Shown: positions 6,573-14,976 of the stretch, piece by piece
Numbering within the stretch: position 1 is the stretch's first letter
How the letters are laid out: every line of letters begins with the position of its first letter
Origin: Methanomassiliicoccus sp. UBA6
Lineage (GTDB): Archaea; Thermoplasmatota; Thermoplasmata; Methanomassiliicoccales; Methanomassiliicoccaceae
Assembly: GCA_002508545.1 (NCBI GenBank)
Contig: DAVH01000019.1
Span: forward strand, 13,837 to 32,841
Reading direction: 5' to 3'
DNA length: 19,005 nt
Notes under the pieces: model-generated
Database searches by the model: none
The model's input: only the letters and a program-made list of their open reading frames with translations
What the model was told of the DNA's origin: nothing
Program-made: the position numbers and the translations under genes

Positions 6573-8556
6573 TCAGCTCCTCTCCCGATTCGTCGTAGTC
6601 CGGCTCGTCCTCCTCGTCCTCTGCCTTCTCCGCCACCGGCGCCTCGACCTCGGTGAAGTTCACGCCCTCGAGGTCCCAGTCGCCGGGCAGCGGGTCAGCG
6701 CCCATGACGTCCACGGGGTTGATGCCCGAGACGTACACTTCCGTCTCGGAGTAAGCGTCCTGGTCCAGGCCCTTCAGGTCGAAGCTCAGCTCGTACAGGT
6801 CGGTGGAGGCGATCTTCGGCAACTGCCAGGTGATCTTCTCGTCCTCCTTGACCTCCGAGGGCTGGAGGCTGCACGACCCGAGGTCCAGGCAGCCCTTCGG
6901 CAGGACCGTGTGCACCTTGAACCTCTGCTGCTTCGGCGTGTAGTTGTAGATCTGCACCTTCACCCGGTGGCGCTTCTTCTCGTAGGTGACCGAGTCGTCG
7001 ATCCACACCACGTTCATGATCTTGGTCAAGGTGCCGCGGAGATCGGGCACGGGCTTCCCCACGATCTTGGCGGTCTTCTCGGCCATCAGGGGGATGATGA
7101 CCTGCACGATCTCGAACTTGGAGCGCGTCTTCGACTTCCGCTCCTTCTTGTTGAGGTGCGTCTTCAGGCTCCGACCGCAGGCCTTCAGCGCCAGCGAGAT
7201 CTCCTCCTGGATGGCGGGCACGGAGGCGATGGCCTCCTTGGCCTCCGAGGTGAAGGGTATCTTGGTGGACGCCACGTGCACCAGGATGATGGCGGGGCCG
7301 AACGGTATGCCCGAACCTCCCCTTTGCTCCAGCCCGTAGCGCCTCCAGTCGGTGCTCTCGATCGCCTTGGTCACCACGCACGCGCCCTGCTGGTACAGCA
7401 GCGGCACGCGGTTGGCGAACCTGAGGATCTGCACCGGCTGGTCCGACGGCAGGTCGCCGCCGTACACGATGCCGACCTCCACCAGGAACGGGTTCCCGGT
7501 GTGGACCTTGGGCTCCCTGCTGACGGGCGGCGCGTAGAACTCCGGCTTGACGTCCATGAGCACGTGCTTCAGGCCCTTACGGATAAGGTTGCCCCCGATG
7601 GGCGATAGACAGTCGACCTGGGGGGCCATGATCTTGACCTTCCCGATGCCCTCCAGCAGCTGCTTGGACGATTCCAGAGTGAGGTTCGACGGCCTCGTGG
7701 TCTCGGGCAGGGCCGCGGCGGTACAGATCTCCCTGGCCACCCGCTCGGAGATGCGGTTGAAGTCGTTCTGCAGGAACTTGGCCAGGTTCCTCTCCTTGGT
7801 CGCCTTGATCATGTTCATCAGGGTGCCCAGCTCGATGCCGTCGGGGTGCGGCTTGATCTCCTTGGAGAGCGGGGGCATCTGCTCGGTCGCCCTCTCGAAG
7901 TTGAAGCGCTTGCCCTCCGGATCGATGAACGTGATGGTGGCGTGCGGGTTCACGATCGCGGTCTGCCGCAGGTACTCGAGCACCGACTGCTTGCCAGTGA
8001 CGTACCTCCCGTTCATGTAGAACTCCACCCGGGTGCCGTGCTCCTTCTCGTTCCACGGCACGTAGTCCTCGCGCAGGAGGATGGGCGCGTTCTTCTTGGT
8101 GTCGATGATGATGTCGATCTCCTTCGCGGCCTCGGCCCCCTCGACCTTGGAGCGGGCGGTGGCCGCCTTCCCGGTGGTGATCTGCCCGTACATGATGGTC
8201 GCGGAGATCCCGATGCCCTGCTGCCCCCGGGACTGCCTCACCGCGTGGAACCTCGAGCCGTACAGCAGGCGGCCGAAGACGTTGGGCATGGAAGTGGACA
8301 CGATCCCCGGGCCGTTATCCTCCACGGTCACCCGGTACTCCTTCTGGTCGATCTTGTCGATCTTGACCACCACCTCCGGGAGTATCTGAGCTTCCTCGCA
8401 GGCGTCGAGGGCGTTGTCGACCGCCTCCTTGACGCCCATGATGAGCGACTTCACCGGCGAATCGAACCCCAGGATCTGGCGGTTCTTCTCGAAGAACTCG
8501 GAGACCGAGATCTCCTTCTGGCCTTTGGCTAGTTTCTGAGCAGTATTAGAGGGCAT
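6562..8556 (-). CDS. top6B: DNA topoisomerase VI subunit B
   Basis: The ATP-binding subunit that dimerises on nucleotide binding and drives strand passage for Top6A. GHKL (Bergerat) ATPase motifs are EAVDNALDACEEA (44-56, Glu45 and Asn49 region), VEDNGPGI (78-85) and RGQQGIGISA (110-119). The transducer domain contains the ATP-sensing lysine region TKIPFTSEAKE. At 664 aa it is longer than the roughly 530-aa crenarchaeal form; the extra C-terminal part probably includes the immunoglobulin-like domain known from methanogen Top6B plus a strongly acidic tail (AEDEEDEPDYDESGEELNDE). ATG 8556 has GAGGT about 6 nt upstream and a TATA-like box at 8582-8590. It is the first gene of the top6B-top6A operon. 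Confidence 0.97.
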   Translation of the reverse strand: MPSNTAQKLAKGQKEISVSEFFEKNRQILGFDSPVKSLIMGVKEAVDNALDACEEAQILPEVVVKIDKIDQKEYRVTVEDNGPGIVSTSMPNVFGRLLYGSRFHAVRQSRGQQGIGISATIMYGQITTGKAATARSKVEGAEAAKEIDIIIDTKKNAPILLREDYVPWNEKEHGTRVEFYMNGRYVTGKQSVLEYLRQTAIVNPHATITFIDPEGKRFNFERATEQMPPLSKEIKPHPDGIELGTLMNMIKATKERNLAKFLQNDFNRISERVAREICTAAALPETTRPSNLTLESSKQLLEGIGKVKIMAPQVDCLSPIGGNLIRKGLKHVLMDVKPEFYAPPVSREPKVHTGNPFLVEVGIVYGGDLPSDQPVQILRFANRVPLLYQQGACVVTKAIESTDWRRYGLEQRGGSGIPFGPAIILVHVASTKIPFTSEAKEAIASVPAIQEEISLALKACGRSLKTHLNKKERKSKTRSKFEIVQVIIPLMAEKTAKIVGKPVPDLRGTLTKIMNVVWIDDSVTYEKKRHRVKVQIYNYTPKQQRFKVHTVLPKGCLDLGSCSLQPSEVKEDEKITWQLPKIASTDLYELSFDLKGLDQDAYSETEVYVSGINPVDVMGADPLPGDWDLEGVNFTEVEAPVAEKAEDEEDEPDYDESGEELNDE
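6573..6590 (-). promoter_or_regulatory. Ribosome binding site of top6A inside the end of top6B
   Basis: On the minus strand GGGAGAGGAG (6586-6577) lies 4 nt before the ATG at 6572 and 7 nt before the second ATG at 6569. It is embedded in the last codons of top6B, favouring reinitiation or coupled translation and balanced A:B stoichiometry. Confidence 0.75.
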
Positions 8557-8581
8557 CCCACAACCTCAAAGTGAAGGGGTT

Positions 8582-8590
8582 TTAAAAGGT
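8582..8590 (-). promoter_or_regulatory. Candidate TATA box of the top6BA operon
   Basis: The minus strand reads ACCTTTTAAA just upstream of top6B. The spacing would put the start point within a few bases of the ATG, which is short given the visible GAGGT ribosome site, so the true promoter may be slightly further upstream. Confidence 0.35.
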
Positions 8591-8616
8591 TTCACTGCGG
8601 GTGTCCGAAAAAGGTA

Positions 8617-9624
8617 TCAGTTCTCGAACTCCTTCCCGCAGTTCCAGCAGGTCTTGGCCTTCTCGTCGACGGTCGCCCCGCACTCGGTGCAGACGAACTC
8701 GTCCTTCTTTTCCTTGGACCTCGCCTCTTCCGCGGGCTCATCGAATCGCTCCCCGCACTGGGGGCAGCGGTCGGCGGAGGAAGGTACCTCGGCCCCGCAC
8801 TCGGAGCAGATGAACTTCTCCTCCTTGCCCCCCTTGGCCGGAGGCAGCGTCACGTTCGGTCCGCGCTGTTTCATCATCTCCGCCTGCCGCTGCCTGGTGC
8901 GGTCCATCCAGAAGCCCATGATCAGCAGGAGGAAGTAGAACAACCCGATCTGCACGAACAGGGAGATGAGTGCCAGGGGGAACCAGTAGGCGTACAGGCC
9001 GGCGTCATCGACATGCAGCGGACCATAGTTGAGGGTGCTGGTGGTCCTAATGCCCTCGGGAGTGTCGGCGGCGAAATAGTAGTAATAGCTGGTCTGGTCG
9101 GCCAGCGTGGTCTCGTAGGTGAACAGCGTGCCCACGTTCGATGTGGCATTGCTCATCGTTTCGTTGACGATGGGGGTGCTGCTGCCGCTCTGCACGTCAT
9201 AGACGACGACCCTGATGTTGGAGTAGGTATCGTTGTTCACCTCTACGCTGAACACGTGGACGGTGGAAGCATTACCGTAGAACGGCGTGACCGTGCCGTT
9301 GGTCATAGAGCCGTCGGGACTGCTGAGCTTGATATTCTCATCGTTCTTCTGCTGGTCGACGATGGTCAGGGTGTACGGAATGGTTAGCAGGATGATGAGC
9401 ACCAGCCCCCACACCGCCAGTTTCTTCTTGGACTTCATGCCGAAGAGGACGGGGATGTAGTAACCGGCCAAAGCCACCAGCAGGAAGCCGAAGCAGAGCA
9501 GGTATGATGAGTAGAGGAGCAGCAATGTGCATACGACAAAGGTCAGGGCGAGCCCGACATAGACCGCATACTTGTTGGTACGGAACTTGAGAAACCGACC
9601 CTTCAGGTCGTCAAGCGCTGACAT
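8617..9624 (-). CDS. Membrane protein with extracytoplasmic domain and two C-terminal zinc ribbons
   Basis: A 335-aa protein of unknown role. Three membrane helices (about 20-38, 41-62, 69-88) are followed by a predicted outside domain (89-212) with five N-x-S/T sequons (N109, N118, N131, N154, N159), then a fourth helix (213-238). The cytoplasmic tail carries two zinc-ribbon knuckle pairs: C273/C276 with C287/C290, and C312/C315 with C326/C329, joined by a charged linker. The sequons facing outside and the cysteines inside are consistent with this topology, since archaeal S-layer and surface proteins are N-glycosylated. ATG 9624 has GAGGG upstream, and a TATA box at 9648-9658 is shared with the divergent carbamate kinase. 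A sensor or envelope-assembly role is only a guess. Confidence 0.8.
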   Translation of the reverse strand: MSALDDLKGRFLKFRTNKYAVYVGLALTFVVCTLLLLYSSYLLCFGFLLVALAGYYIPVLFGMKSKKKLAVWGLVLIILLTIPYTLTIVDQQKNDENIKLSSPDGSMTNGTVTPFYGNASTVHVFSVEVNNDTYSNIRVVVYDVQSGSSTPIVNETMSNATSNVGTLFTYETTLADQTSYYYYFAADTPEGIRTTSTLNYGPLHVDDAGLYAYWFPLALISLFVQIGLFYFLLLIMGFWMDRTRQRQAEMMKQRGPNVTLPPAKGGKEEKFICSECGAEVPSSADRCPQCGERFDEPAEEARSKEKKDEFVCTECGATVDEKAKTCWNCGKEFEN

Positions 9625-9647
9625 TGTCCCCTCACAATACCATATGG

Positions 9648-9658
9648 GTTTATAATCT
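9648..9658. promoter_or_regulatory. Divergent TATA region between the zinc-ribbon membrane gene and arcC
   Basis: GTTTATAATCT reads as a TATA box on both strands. It predicts a minus-strand start near 9627 (adjacent to the ATG at 9624) and a plus-strand start near 9680, just ahead of the candidate arcC starts at 9693 and 9711. Confidence 0.45.
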
Positions 9659-9710
9659 ATCGGCAGGACAACCTATTTCAATCGCCGGGACGATGGAAGC
9701 CTGTAAGCTC

Positions 9711-10655
9711 ATGACGACCGCGGTCGTGGCCATCGGCGGGAACGCCATCCTGAGGAAGGGACAGCTCCCGACCATGGAGAATCAGATGGAGAACCTGAGG
9801 AACACGTGTCGGCACATCGCCTTGATGGTCCACGAGGGCTACGGCGTCACGCTTAGCCACGGCAACGGCCCTCAGGTCGGTGACATCCTGCTGCAGAACG
9901 AGGCGGCCAAGGATGAGATCCCGCCGATGCCCCTGGACGTTTGCGTGGCGGAATCCCAGGGCCTCGTGGGCTACCTGTTCCAGCAGTCCATGACCGAGGA
10001 GCTGGAGGCACGCGGTCTCGAGCGGACGGTCCCTTGCATGCTCACCAGGGCGATCGTCGACGAGAGCGACGCCGCCTTCTCCGCGCCGTCCAAGCCCATC
10101 GGCCCGTACTATACCGCGGTCGAGGCCCGGACGCTGGAGCGGACCAAGGGATGGGCGATGAGGGAGGACCGCGCCCGCGGAGGGTGGCGCCGCGTCGTCC
10201 CCTCTCCCCGCCCGATCGGCATCGTGGAGGCGGGGCCCATATCCCGGCTGGTCGGCGGCGGCAGCGACCTGGTCATCGCCGCCGGAGGCGGGGGCATCCC
10301 GGTGGTGAGGCGCGGCGGGCGCCTCGTGGGGGTGGAGGCGGTGGTGGACAAGGACCTCGCCTCGGCCTGCCTGGCCAAGGGCATTCAGGCGGACGAGCTG
10401 ATCATGCTGACCGATGTGGACGGCGCGTACCTGGACCACGGCACGCCGAGGGAGAGGCCGCTTCGCGAGATCACCACGGACGAGGCCGAGAGGCACCTCC
10501 GAGAGGGGCACTTCCCGCCAGGCTCGATGGGCCCCAAGGTGGAGGCGGCCATCGATTTCGTCCGCTCCGGCGGGCGCCGCGCGCTCATCACCAGACCGGA
10601 ACTTTTACATACGGCATTGTCAAGTAAGGCGGGAACCCAAATCCAAGACCGGTGA
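9711..10655 (+). CDS. arcC: Carbamate kinase (amino acid kinase family)
   Basis: Catalyses carbamoyl phosphate + ADP to ATP + carbamate, or the reverse. From ATG 9711 the protein has 314 aa, the normal length, and begins MTTAVVAIGGNAI as in family members. ATG 9693 is an alternative, and the frame stays open to 9624 but that would add residues overlapping the divergent gene. Motifs visible are GGNA (9-12), SHGNGPQVG (49-57), QGLVGYLFQQSM (83-94), AAGGGGIPVV and LTDVDGAYLDHG for nucleotide binding, and GSMGPKVEAAIDFV near the end. No arginine deiminase or ornithine transcarbamylase gene is nearby, so participation in arginine fermentation is not supported. It may instead handle carbamoyl phosphate from other sources. 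It stops 4 bp before the DRG GTPase start. Confidence 0.92.
   Translation: MTTAVVAIGGNAILRKGQLPTMENQMENLRNTCRHIALMVHEGYGVTLSHGNGPQVGDILLQNEAAKDEIPPMPLDVCVAESQGLVGYLFQQSMTEELEARGLERTVPCMLTRAIVDESDAAFSAPSKPIGPYYTAVEARTLERTKGWAMREDRARGGWRRVVPSPRPIGIVEAGPISRLVGGGSDLVIAAGGGGIPVVRRGGRLVGVEAVVDKDLASACLAKGIQADELIMLTDVDGAYLDHGTPRERPLREITTDEAERHLREGHFPPGSMGPKVEAAIDFVRSGGRRALITRPELLHTALSSKAGTQIQDR
10651..10655 (+). promoter_or_regulatory. Ribosome binding site deciding the TTG start of the DRG gene
   Basis: GGTGA overlaps the TGA stop of arcC and sits 4 nt before TTG 10660. It complements the archaeal 16S 3' end (UCACC), supporting the TTG over the far-upstream in-frame ATG at 10414. Confidence 0.65.
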
Positions 10656-10659
10656 ACCA

Positions 10660-11775
10660 TTGGCCCTTACCATCGAAGAGCAGATCAAGGCGATCGAGGA
10701 CGAGATCCTCAAGACGCAGAAGAACAAGAAGACCGAGGGCCACATAGGTCTTCTCAAGGCCAAGATCGCCCGGCTGAAGATGGAGCAGGAGAAGCGCCGG
10801 GCCGCGTCCGGAGGCGGGGGGCAGGGGTACTCGGTCAAGAAGTCGGGCAACGCCACCGTGGCGCTGGTCGGCTTTCCCTCGGTCGGGAAGTCCACCCTGC
10901 TCAACAAGCTCACCGGGGCCAAGAGCGAGGTCGCCGCCTACGCGTTCACCACGCTGGACGTCATCCCCGGCATCATGTACTACAAGTTCGCCAAGATCCA
11001 GATCCTGGACATGCCTGGCCTGATACGGGACGCGTCCCGGGGTAAGGGCCGGGGAAGGGAGGTGCTGGCGGTCGTGCGGACCTCCGACCTGATCCTGTTC
11101 GTCATCGACGTCTACGACACCAACATCGACGTCCTGGTCAACGAGCTGTACAACACCGGCATCCGGCTGAACACCCATCCGCCCAACGTGGTCATCACCA
11201 AGACCGACCGGGGCGGGATCGAGGTCAAGCCCACGGTGCCGCTGACCAAGATCACTCCGGAGATCGCCGCGAACATGGTCGCCGCGTACGGCTACGTGAA
11301 CGCCGAGGTCATCATCCGCGAGGACGTGGACCAGGAGCAGCTGATCGACGTGCTGACCGGCAACCGGGTGTACCTTAGATCGGCGGCGGTGGTCAACAAG
11401 ATCGACCTGGTGGACGAGAGCCACCTGAGCAAGGTCAAGGAGAAGATGAAGCCCTGGAACCCGGTCTACGTGGCGGCGAACAAGGAGATCGGGCTGGACG
11501 AGCTCAAGGAGGAGATCTACAGGAAGCTGGATTTCATCCACGTGTTCCTGAAGCCCCAGGGCCAGGAGGCGGACATGAAGGAGCCCATGGTCATCCTTAA
11601 CGGATCGACCATCGGCGACCTGTGCGACCGCATCCACCGTAACTTCCGCAAGAACTTCCGGTACGCCATCGTGTGGGGCAAGAGCGCCAAGTTCCCAGGG
11701 CAGACCGTGGGCGAGGACCACCGCCTGATGGACGGGGACATCGTCACCATCGTGGTGAAGCGCGGCGGGGACTGA
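10660..11775 (+). CDS. DRG-family (Obg-related) GTP-binding protein with TGS domain
   Basis: A ribosome-associated GTPase of the archaeal/eukaryotic 'developmentally regulated GTPase' group. With the TTG start it is 371 aa, beginning LALTIEEQIKAIEDEI. The N-terminal helical/basic region (1-60) precedes the G domain: G1 GFPSVGKS (71-78), G2 threonines around 97-98, G3 DMPG (117-120), G4 NKID (246-249), with the DRG-specific insert between G3 and G4. The TGS domain spans about 292-367 (FIHVFLKPQGQ to DIVTIVV). The frame is open upstream to 10414, but that part is out-of-frame translation of arcC and lacks family similarity. It probably shares a transcript with arcC (4-bp gap). DRG proteins bind ribosomes, and their role in archaea is not well defined. 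Confidence 0.95.
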   Translation: MALTIEEQIKAIEDEILKTQKNKKTEGHIGLLKAKIARLKMEQEKRRAASGGGGQGYSVKKSGNATVALVGFPSVGKSTLLNKLTGAKSEVAAYAFTTLDVIPGIMYYKFAKIQILDMPGLIRDASRGKGRGREVLAVVRTSDLILFVIDVYDTNIDVLVNELYNTGIRLNTHPPNVVITKTDRGGIEVKPTVPLTKITPEIAANMVAAYGYVNAEVIIREDVDQEQLIDVLTGNRVYLRSAAVVNKIDLVDESHLSKVKEKMKPWNPVYVAANKEIGLDELKEEIYRKLDFIHVFLKPQGQEADMKEPMVILNGSTIGDLCDRIHRNFRKNFRYAIVWGKSAKFPGQTVGEDHRLMDGDIVTIVVKRGGD

Positions 11776-11820
11776 GAAAAGCTCTATCTTGGCCATGACC
11801 ATCTACCCGGCGTGGTCATC

Positions 11821-13002
11821 ATGAAAGGCTCCAAAGGTCGGTCCACGATCTCCGTGCATGCGGGAGAGCATCTTGACAAGGCGACGGGCGCGGTCAACAC
11901 GCCCATCTACCAGTCGTCCACCTTCTTCTTCCCGACGGGGGACCGCCGCACCTGGGACGGCGAGGTCCCGGACGGCTCGTTCATCTACACCCGGTACGGC
12001 AACCCCACGGTGGCCGCCGCCGAGCGCAAGATCGCCGAGCTGGAATCGGGCAAGCGCTGCCTCCTGTTCGCCACCGGCATGGCCGCCACCTCCACCGCCC
12101 TCCTGACCTTCCTGCGCTCCGGCGACCGGCTGGTCTCCCAGGAGGACATCTACGGCGGCTCGTACAACCTCATGAGGTATCACCTCACCTCCCTGGGCAT
12201 CGACGTCCAATTCGCCCCCACCGCCGACACCGGGGCGTTCATCGAGGCCATCGTCCCCGGCACGAAGGTGGTGTGGCTGGAGTCGCCGACCAACCCCCTG
12301 CTGAAGCTGGTCGACTATCCCGAGATCATCAAGGCCGCCCACGAGCAGGGCGCGATGGTCTTCATCGACAACACCTTCGCCACGCCCATCAACCAGCGGC
12401 CGCTGGAGAAGGGAGCGGACCTGGTCATGGAGAGCGGGACCAAGTACCTCGGCGGGCACTCCGACCTCCTCGCCGGGGCGGTGATCACCGACGGCCTGGA
12501 CCTCGAGCCGGTGGCCCGGAAGAGGATCGTGCTGGGCGGCGCCATGGACCCCCTGCCGGCGTTCCTGCTGGAGCGGGGGATGAAGACCCTCGCCCTCCGC
12601 ATGAGGTGCCACAACCAGAACGGCATGGCCATCGCCGAGTACCTGGAGGACCATCCCCGGGTGGACGGCGTGCACTACCCCGGGCTGGAGTCTCATCCCC
12701 AGCATTCCCTGGCCACGAGGCTGATGTCCGGCTTCGGGGGCATGCTCAGCTTCGAGGTCAAGGGAGGAAGGAGGGAGGCCGAGCGGGCCATGGCCTCGAT
12801 GAAGCTGGTGAAGATGGCAACGAGCCTGGGAGGGGTGGAGAGCCTGGTCAGCATGCCCCTCAACTCATCCCACGCCGCTTTGCCGCCCGAGGAGCGGGCC
12901 CGGCTGGGCATCAGGGACCCGCTGCTCCGACTGTCCGTCGGCATCGAGGACGTCGAGGACCTGAAGGAGGACCTGGACCAGGCGCTGCGCTCCTCCGCCT
13001 AG
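11821..13002 (+). CDS. Cystathionine gamma-synthase/lyase family PLP enzyme
   Basis: A pyridoxal-phosphate enzyme of the Cys/Met metabolism family, acting on cystathionine, homocysteine or methionine derivatives in transsulfuration or gamma-elimination. From ATG 11821 it has 393 aa; GTG 11812 (three codons earlier) is an alternative. Visible features are YTRYGNPT (57-64) for cofactor contacts from the neighbouring subunit, ATGMAATS for phosphate binding, FIDNTFATP with the ring-nitrogen aspartate (Asp183), and ESGTKYLGGHSD with the Schiff-base lysine (Lys208). The C-terminus MPLNSSHAALPPEERARLGI is typical of gamma-lyases and synthases. Sequence alone does not separate synthase, cystathionine lyase and methionine gamma-lyase activities. 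It starts 45 bp after the GTPase gene and ends tail-to-tail with the minus-strand gene, the two stops sharing CTAG. Confidence 0.92.
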   Translation: MKGSKGRSTISVHAGEHLDKATGAVNTPIYQSSTFFFPTGDRRTWDGEVPDGSFIYTRYGNPTVAAAERKIAELESGKRCLLFATGMAATSTALLTFLRSGDRLVSQEDIYGGSYNLMRYHLTSLGIDVQFAPTADTGAFIEAIVPGTKVVWLESPTNPLLKLVDYPEIIKAAHEQGAMVFIDNTFATPINQRPLEKGADLVMESGTKYLGGHSDLLAGAVITDGLDLEPVARKRIVLGGAMDPLPAFLLERGMKTLALRMRCHNQNGMAIAEYLEDHPRVDGVHYPGLESHPQHSLATRLMSGFGGMLSFEVKGGRREAERAMASMKLVKMATSLGGVESLVSMPLNSSHAALPPEERARLGIRDPLLRLSVGIEDVEDLKEDLDQALRSSA

Positions 13003-13625
13003 AGGTCGGAGCACAGCCTGATCAGCTTGTCGATCTGCACCGCCATCGAGTCTCGCACCGCCAGGGCGTCGCTGCCCCTCTCCCGAGCGGTGCGCTCCAG
13101 GAACGAGGGAAACCATGAGGATATGTGGTTCGAAGGCTGGGGCAGGAAGACGATCATCAGGCCCTCGGGCGGGAAGTTGGTGCGGACCCAGTTCTTCGCC
13201 AGCTCCCCGAAGACCACGATCGCCTGGACGCCGGCGTCGAGCATCGCGTCCATCTCCCTCCGGGCCGCCTCCTGGGCCTGGGCGGCGTTGTGGTCGTCCC
13301 CGGGGCGGGGGTTGAGGTACAGCAGGTGGCCGTAGTGGAACAGATTGTACAGCTGCCTCATCTTCTCCTCCTCCTGCGCGTCGTGCATCTCCCTGAGGAA
13401 GTGCTGCGCCCTCACCAGCAGGCGCCCGGGCTCCCCGGCGGCGAAGACCATGCGGCGGGCCGACTCGTCATCGAAGGTCCGGCAGGCGCGGTAGATGGTC
13501 ATGAGGCCGGGGGACGGCGTCTCCGCGACCATGATCACTTTCACCTCCGGCGGCCGTGAAATGATCAGCTCTCCATCGCTCCTGCTCTCCGGGCCGGCAC
13601 CTTCCCTCGACGATCCCTCGCTCAT
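12999..13625 (-). CDS. Putative uracil-DNA glycosylase-like fold protein
   Basis: A 208-aa protein, not confidently assigned. Three blocks resemble the order in the uracil-DNA glycosylase superfamily. VIMVAETPSPG (30-40) sits where 'GEAPG' normally lies. AIVVFGELAKNWV (135-147) resembles the 'vlalG..A...L' strand-helix. FLPQPSNHISSW (160-171) resembles the 'hHPS' loop, with QPS replacing HPS. Residues 1-25 are a polar, probably disordered leader. No Fe-S cysteine cluster is present (cysteines only at about 48 and 205), so it is not a family 4/5 enzyme. It may be a catalytically altered member or another nucleotide-binding protein. ATG 13625 has no clear ribosome site. The gene is divergent from hisS and convergent with the PLP enzyme. 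Confidence 0.75.
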   Translation of the reverse strand: MSEGSSREGAGPESRSDGELIISRPPEVKVIMVAETPSPGLMTIYRACRTFDDESARRMVFAAGEPGRLLVRAQHFLREMHDAQEEEKMRQLYNLFHYGHLLYLNPRPGDDHNAAQAQEAARREMDAMLDAGVQAIVVFGELAKNWVRTNFPPEGLMIVFLPQPSNHISSWFPSFLERTARERGSDALAVRDSMAVQIDKLIRLCSDL

Positions 13626-13694
13626 GTTCTCGCGACCATATCGGGCGCCGGGAGTATATCGCTTCCGCCCTGGCCTGGATGCCGGTAAGAAATG

Positions 13695-13704
13695 ATTTTA
13701 TAAC
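13695..13704 (+). promoter_or_regulatory. TATA box of hisS
   Basis: ATTTTATAAC centred about 26 bp before ATG 13725 predicts transcription starting at or next to that ATG, that is a leaderless hisS message. This favours ATG 13725 over TTG 13716. Confidence 0.55.
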
Positions 13705-13724
13705 GCCATCCCATCTTGGCGGCG

Positions 13725-14972
13725 ATGATCCAAAGGCCCCGGGGGACCCGAGACTTCGGTCCAGAGGAGATGGAGAAGAGGAGGCACCTCGAGAACATCA
13801 TGCGCCGGGAGGCCGCGCTGTTCGGCTTCCGCGAGGTATCCACGCCCATCTTCGAGCATACCGAGCTGTTCACCCTGAAGTCCGGTCCCAACGTGGTCGA
13901 GGAGATCTACGCCTTCCAGGACAAGGGAGGCCGGGAGATCTCCCTCCGCCCGGAGCTGACCGCCCCGGTGATGCGCTTCTTCGTCAACGAGCTCACCAAC
14001 TATCCGCGCCCGCTGAAGATGTTCTACTTCGGGCAGTGCTTCCGGTACGAGCGTCCGCAATCCGGGCGCTTCCGCGAGTTCTACCAGTTCGGAGCGGAGC
14101 TCATCGGCAACCCCGGGCCGGAATCGGACGCCGAGGTCATCGCCCTCGCCGCCTCGATCATGAGGCGCGTGGGGCTGAAGGAGTACAACATCCGGATAGG
14201 GCACATCGGCGTGCTGCGGGGCATGTTGGCGCAAGCTGGCATCGATTCGACCAAGGCCCCGCCCATCCTCCAGAAGCTGGACAAGAAGGAGTACGAGGAA
14301 GCGAGAGCGCGGATGACCGAGGCCGGCATGTCCCCGGAGGACATCGAGAAAGTCATCGACGTCACGCGGACCAGCGGCCCGATCGAGGTGCTGGACAAGA
14401 TCAGCGGAGATGCCAGGGACCACCTGGAGGCGGTCTTCCGCATACTCTCCGAGTACGGGTTCACCAACGTCGAGGTCGATCTGGGCGTGGTGCGCGGCCT
14501 AGACTACTACACCGGCATGGTCTTCGAGATGGACGCCCCCGTCCTGGGAGCGGAGAAGCAGATCTGCGGAGGAGGCTCGTACTCCCTGACCGAGCTGTTC
14601 GGCGGCGAGAAGACATTCTCCACTGGCTTCGGCATCGGGTTCGACCGCACGCTGCTCGCCCTGGAAAGGGAAGGTTACTCCGCGCCGCAGCATCATGTCG
14701 ATGTCTACGTCATCCCGGTCAACGAGAAGACGAAGGGGGAGGCGTTCCGCATAGCCGCCAAGCTCCGCCAGGCAGGGAGGATAACGGAGGTCGACCTCAT
14801 GGGCCGCAGCATATCCAAGAACTTCAAGTACGCCGCGGCCATCAACGCCCGGCAGGCCGTGATCGTCGGCGAGAAGGAGCTGGCCCAGGGCTCGGTGGCG
14901 GTGAGGGACATGTCCACCGGCGAGCAGAAGCTAGTACCCATCGAGGAGATACTCTCGTCGATCGCGTGCTAA
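13725..14972 (+). CDS. hisS: Histidyl-tRNA synthetase
   Basis: Class II synthetase charging tRNA-His. From ATG 13725 it has 415 aa, starting MIQRPRGTRDF; the frame extends three codons to TTG 13716, but the promoter position argues against that. Motif 1 region PIFEHTELF, motif 2 FYFGQCFRYERPQSGRFREF, the histidine-binding signatures GLDYYTGMVFE and CGGGSYSLTELFGG, and motif 3 GFGIGFDRTLLAL are all present in order. The C-terminal ~95 residues form the anticodon-binding domain (VDVYVIPVNEK, then GRSISKNFKYAAAINA). It appears monocistronic. Its TAA at 14970-14972 is followed 4 bases later by the second hairpin element, which could be part of its 3' UTR. Confidence 0.97.
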   Translation: MIQRPRGTRDFGPEEMEKRRHLENIMRREAALFGFREVSTPIFEHTELFTLKSGPNVVEEIYAFQDKGGREISLRPELTAPVMRFFVNELTNYPRPLKMFYFGQCFRYERPQSGRFREFYQFGAELIGNPGPESDAEVIALAASIMRRVGLKEYNIRIGHIGVLRGMLAQAGIDSTKAPPILQKLDKKEYEEARARMTEAGMSPEDIEKVIDVTRTSGPIEVLDKISGDARDHLEAVFRILSEYGFTNVEVDLGVVRGLDYYTGMVFEMDAPVLGAEKQICGGGSYSLTELFGGEKTFSTGFGIGFDRTLLALEREGYSAPQHHVDVYVIPVNEKTKGEAFRIAAKLRQAGRITEVDLMGRSISKNFKYAAAINARQAVIVGEKELAQGSVAVRDMSTGEQKLVPIEEILSSIAC

Positions 14973-14976
14973 CCTG

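Noticed and set aside
10414..10659. 82-codon N-terminal extension of the DRG GTPase
   Set aside because: It is out-of-frame arcC sequence. The TTG at 10660 has a proper GGTGA site and gives the normal family length.
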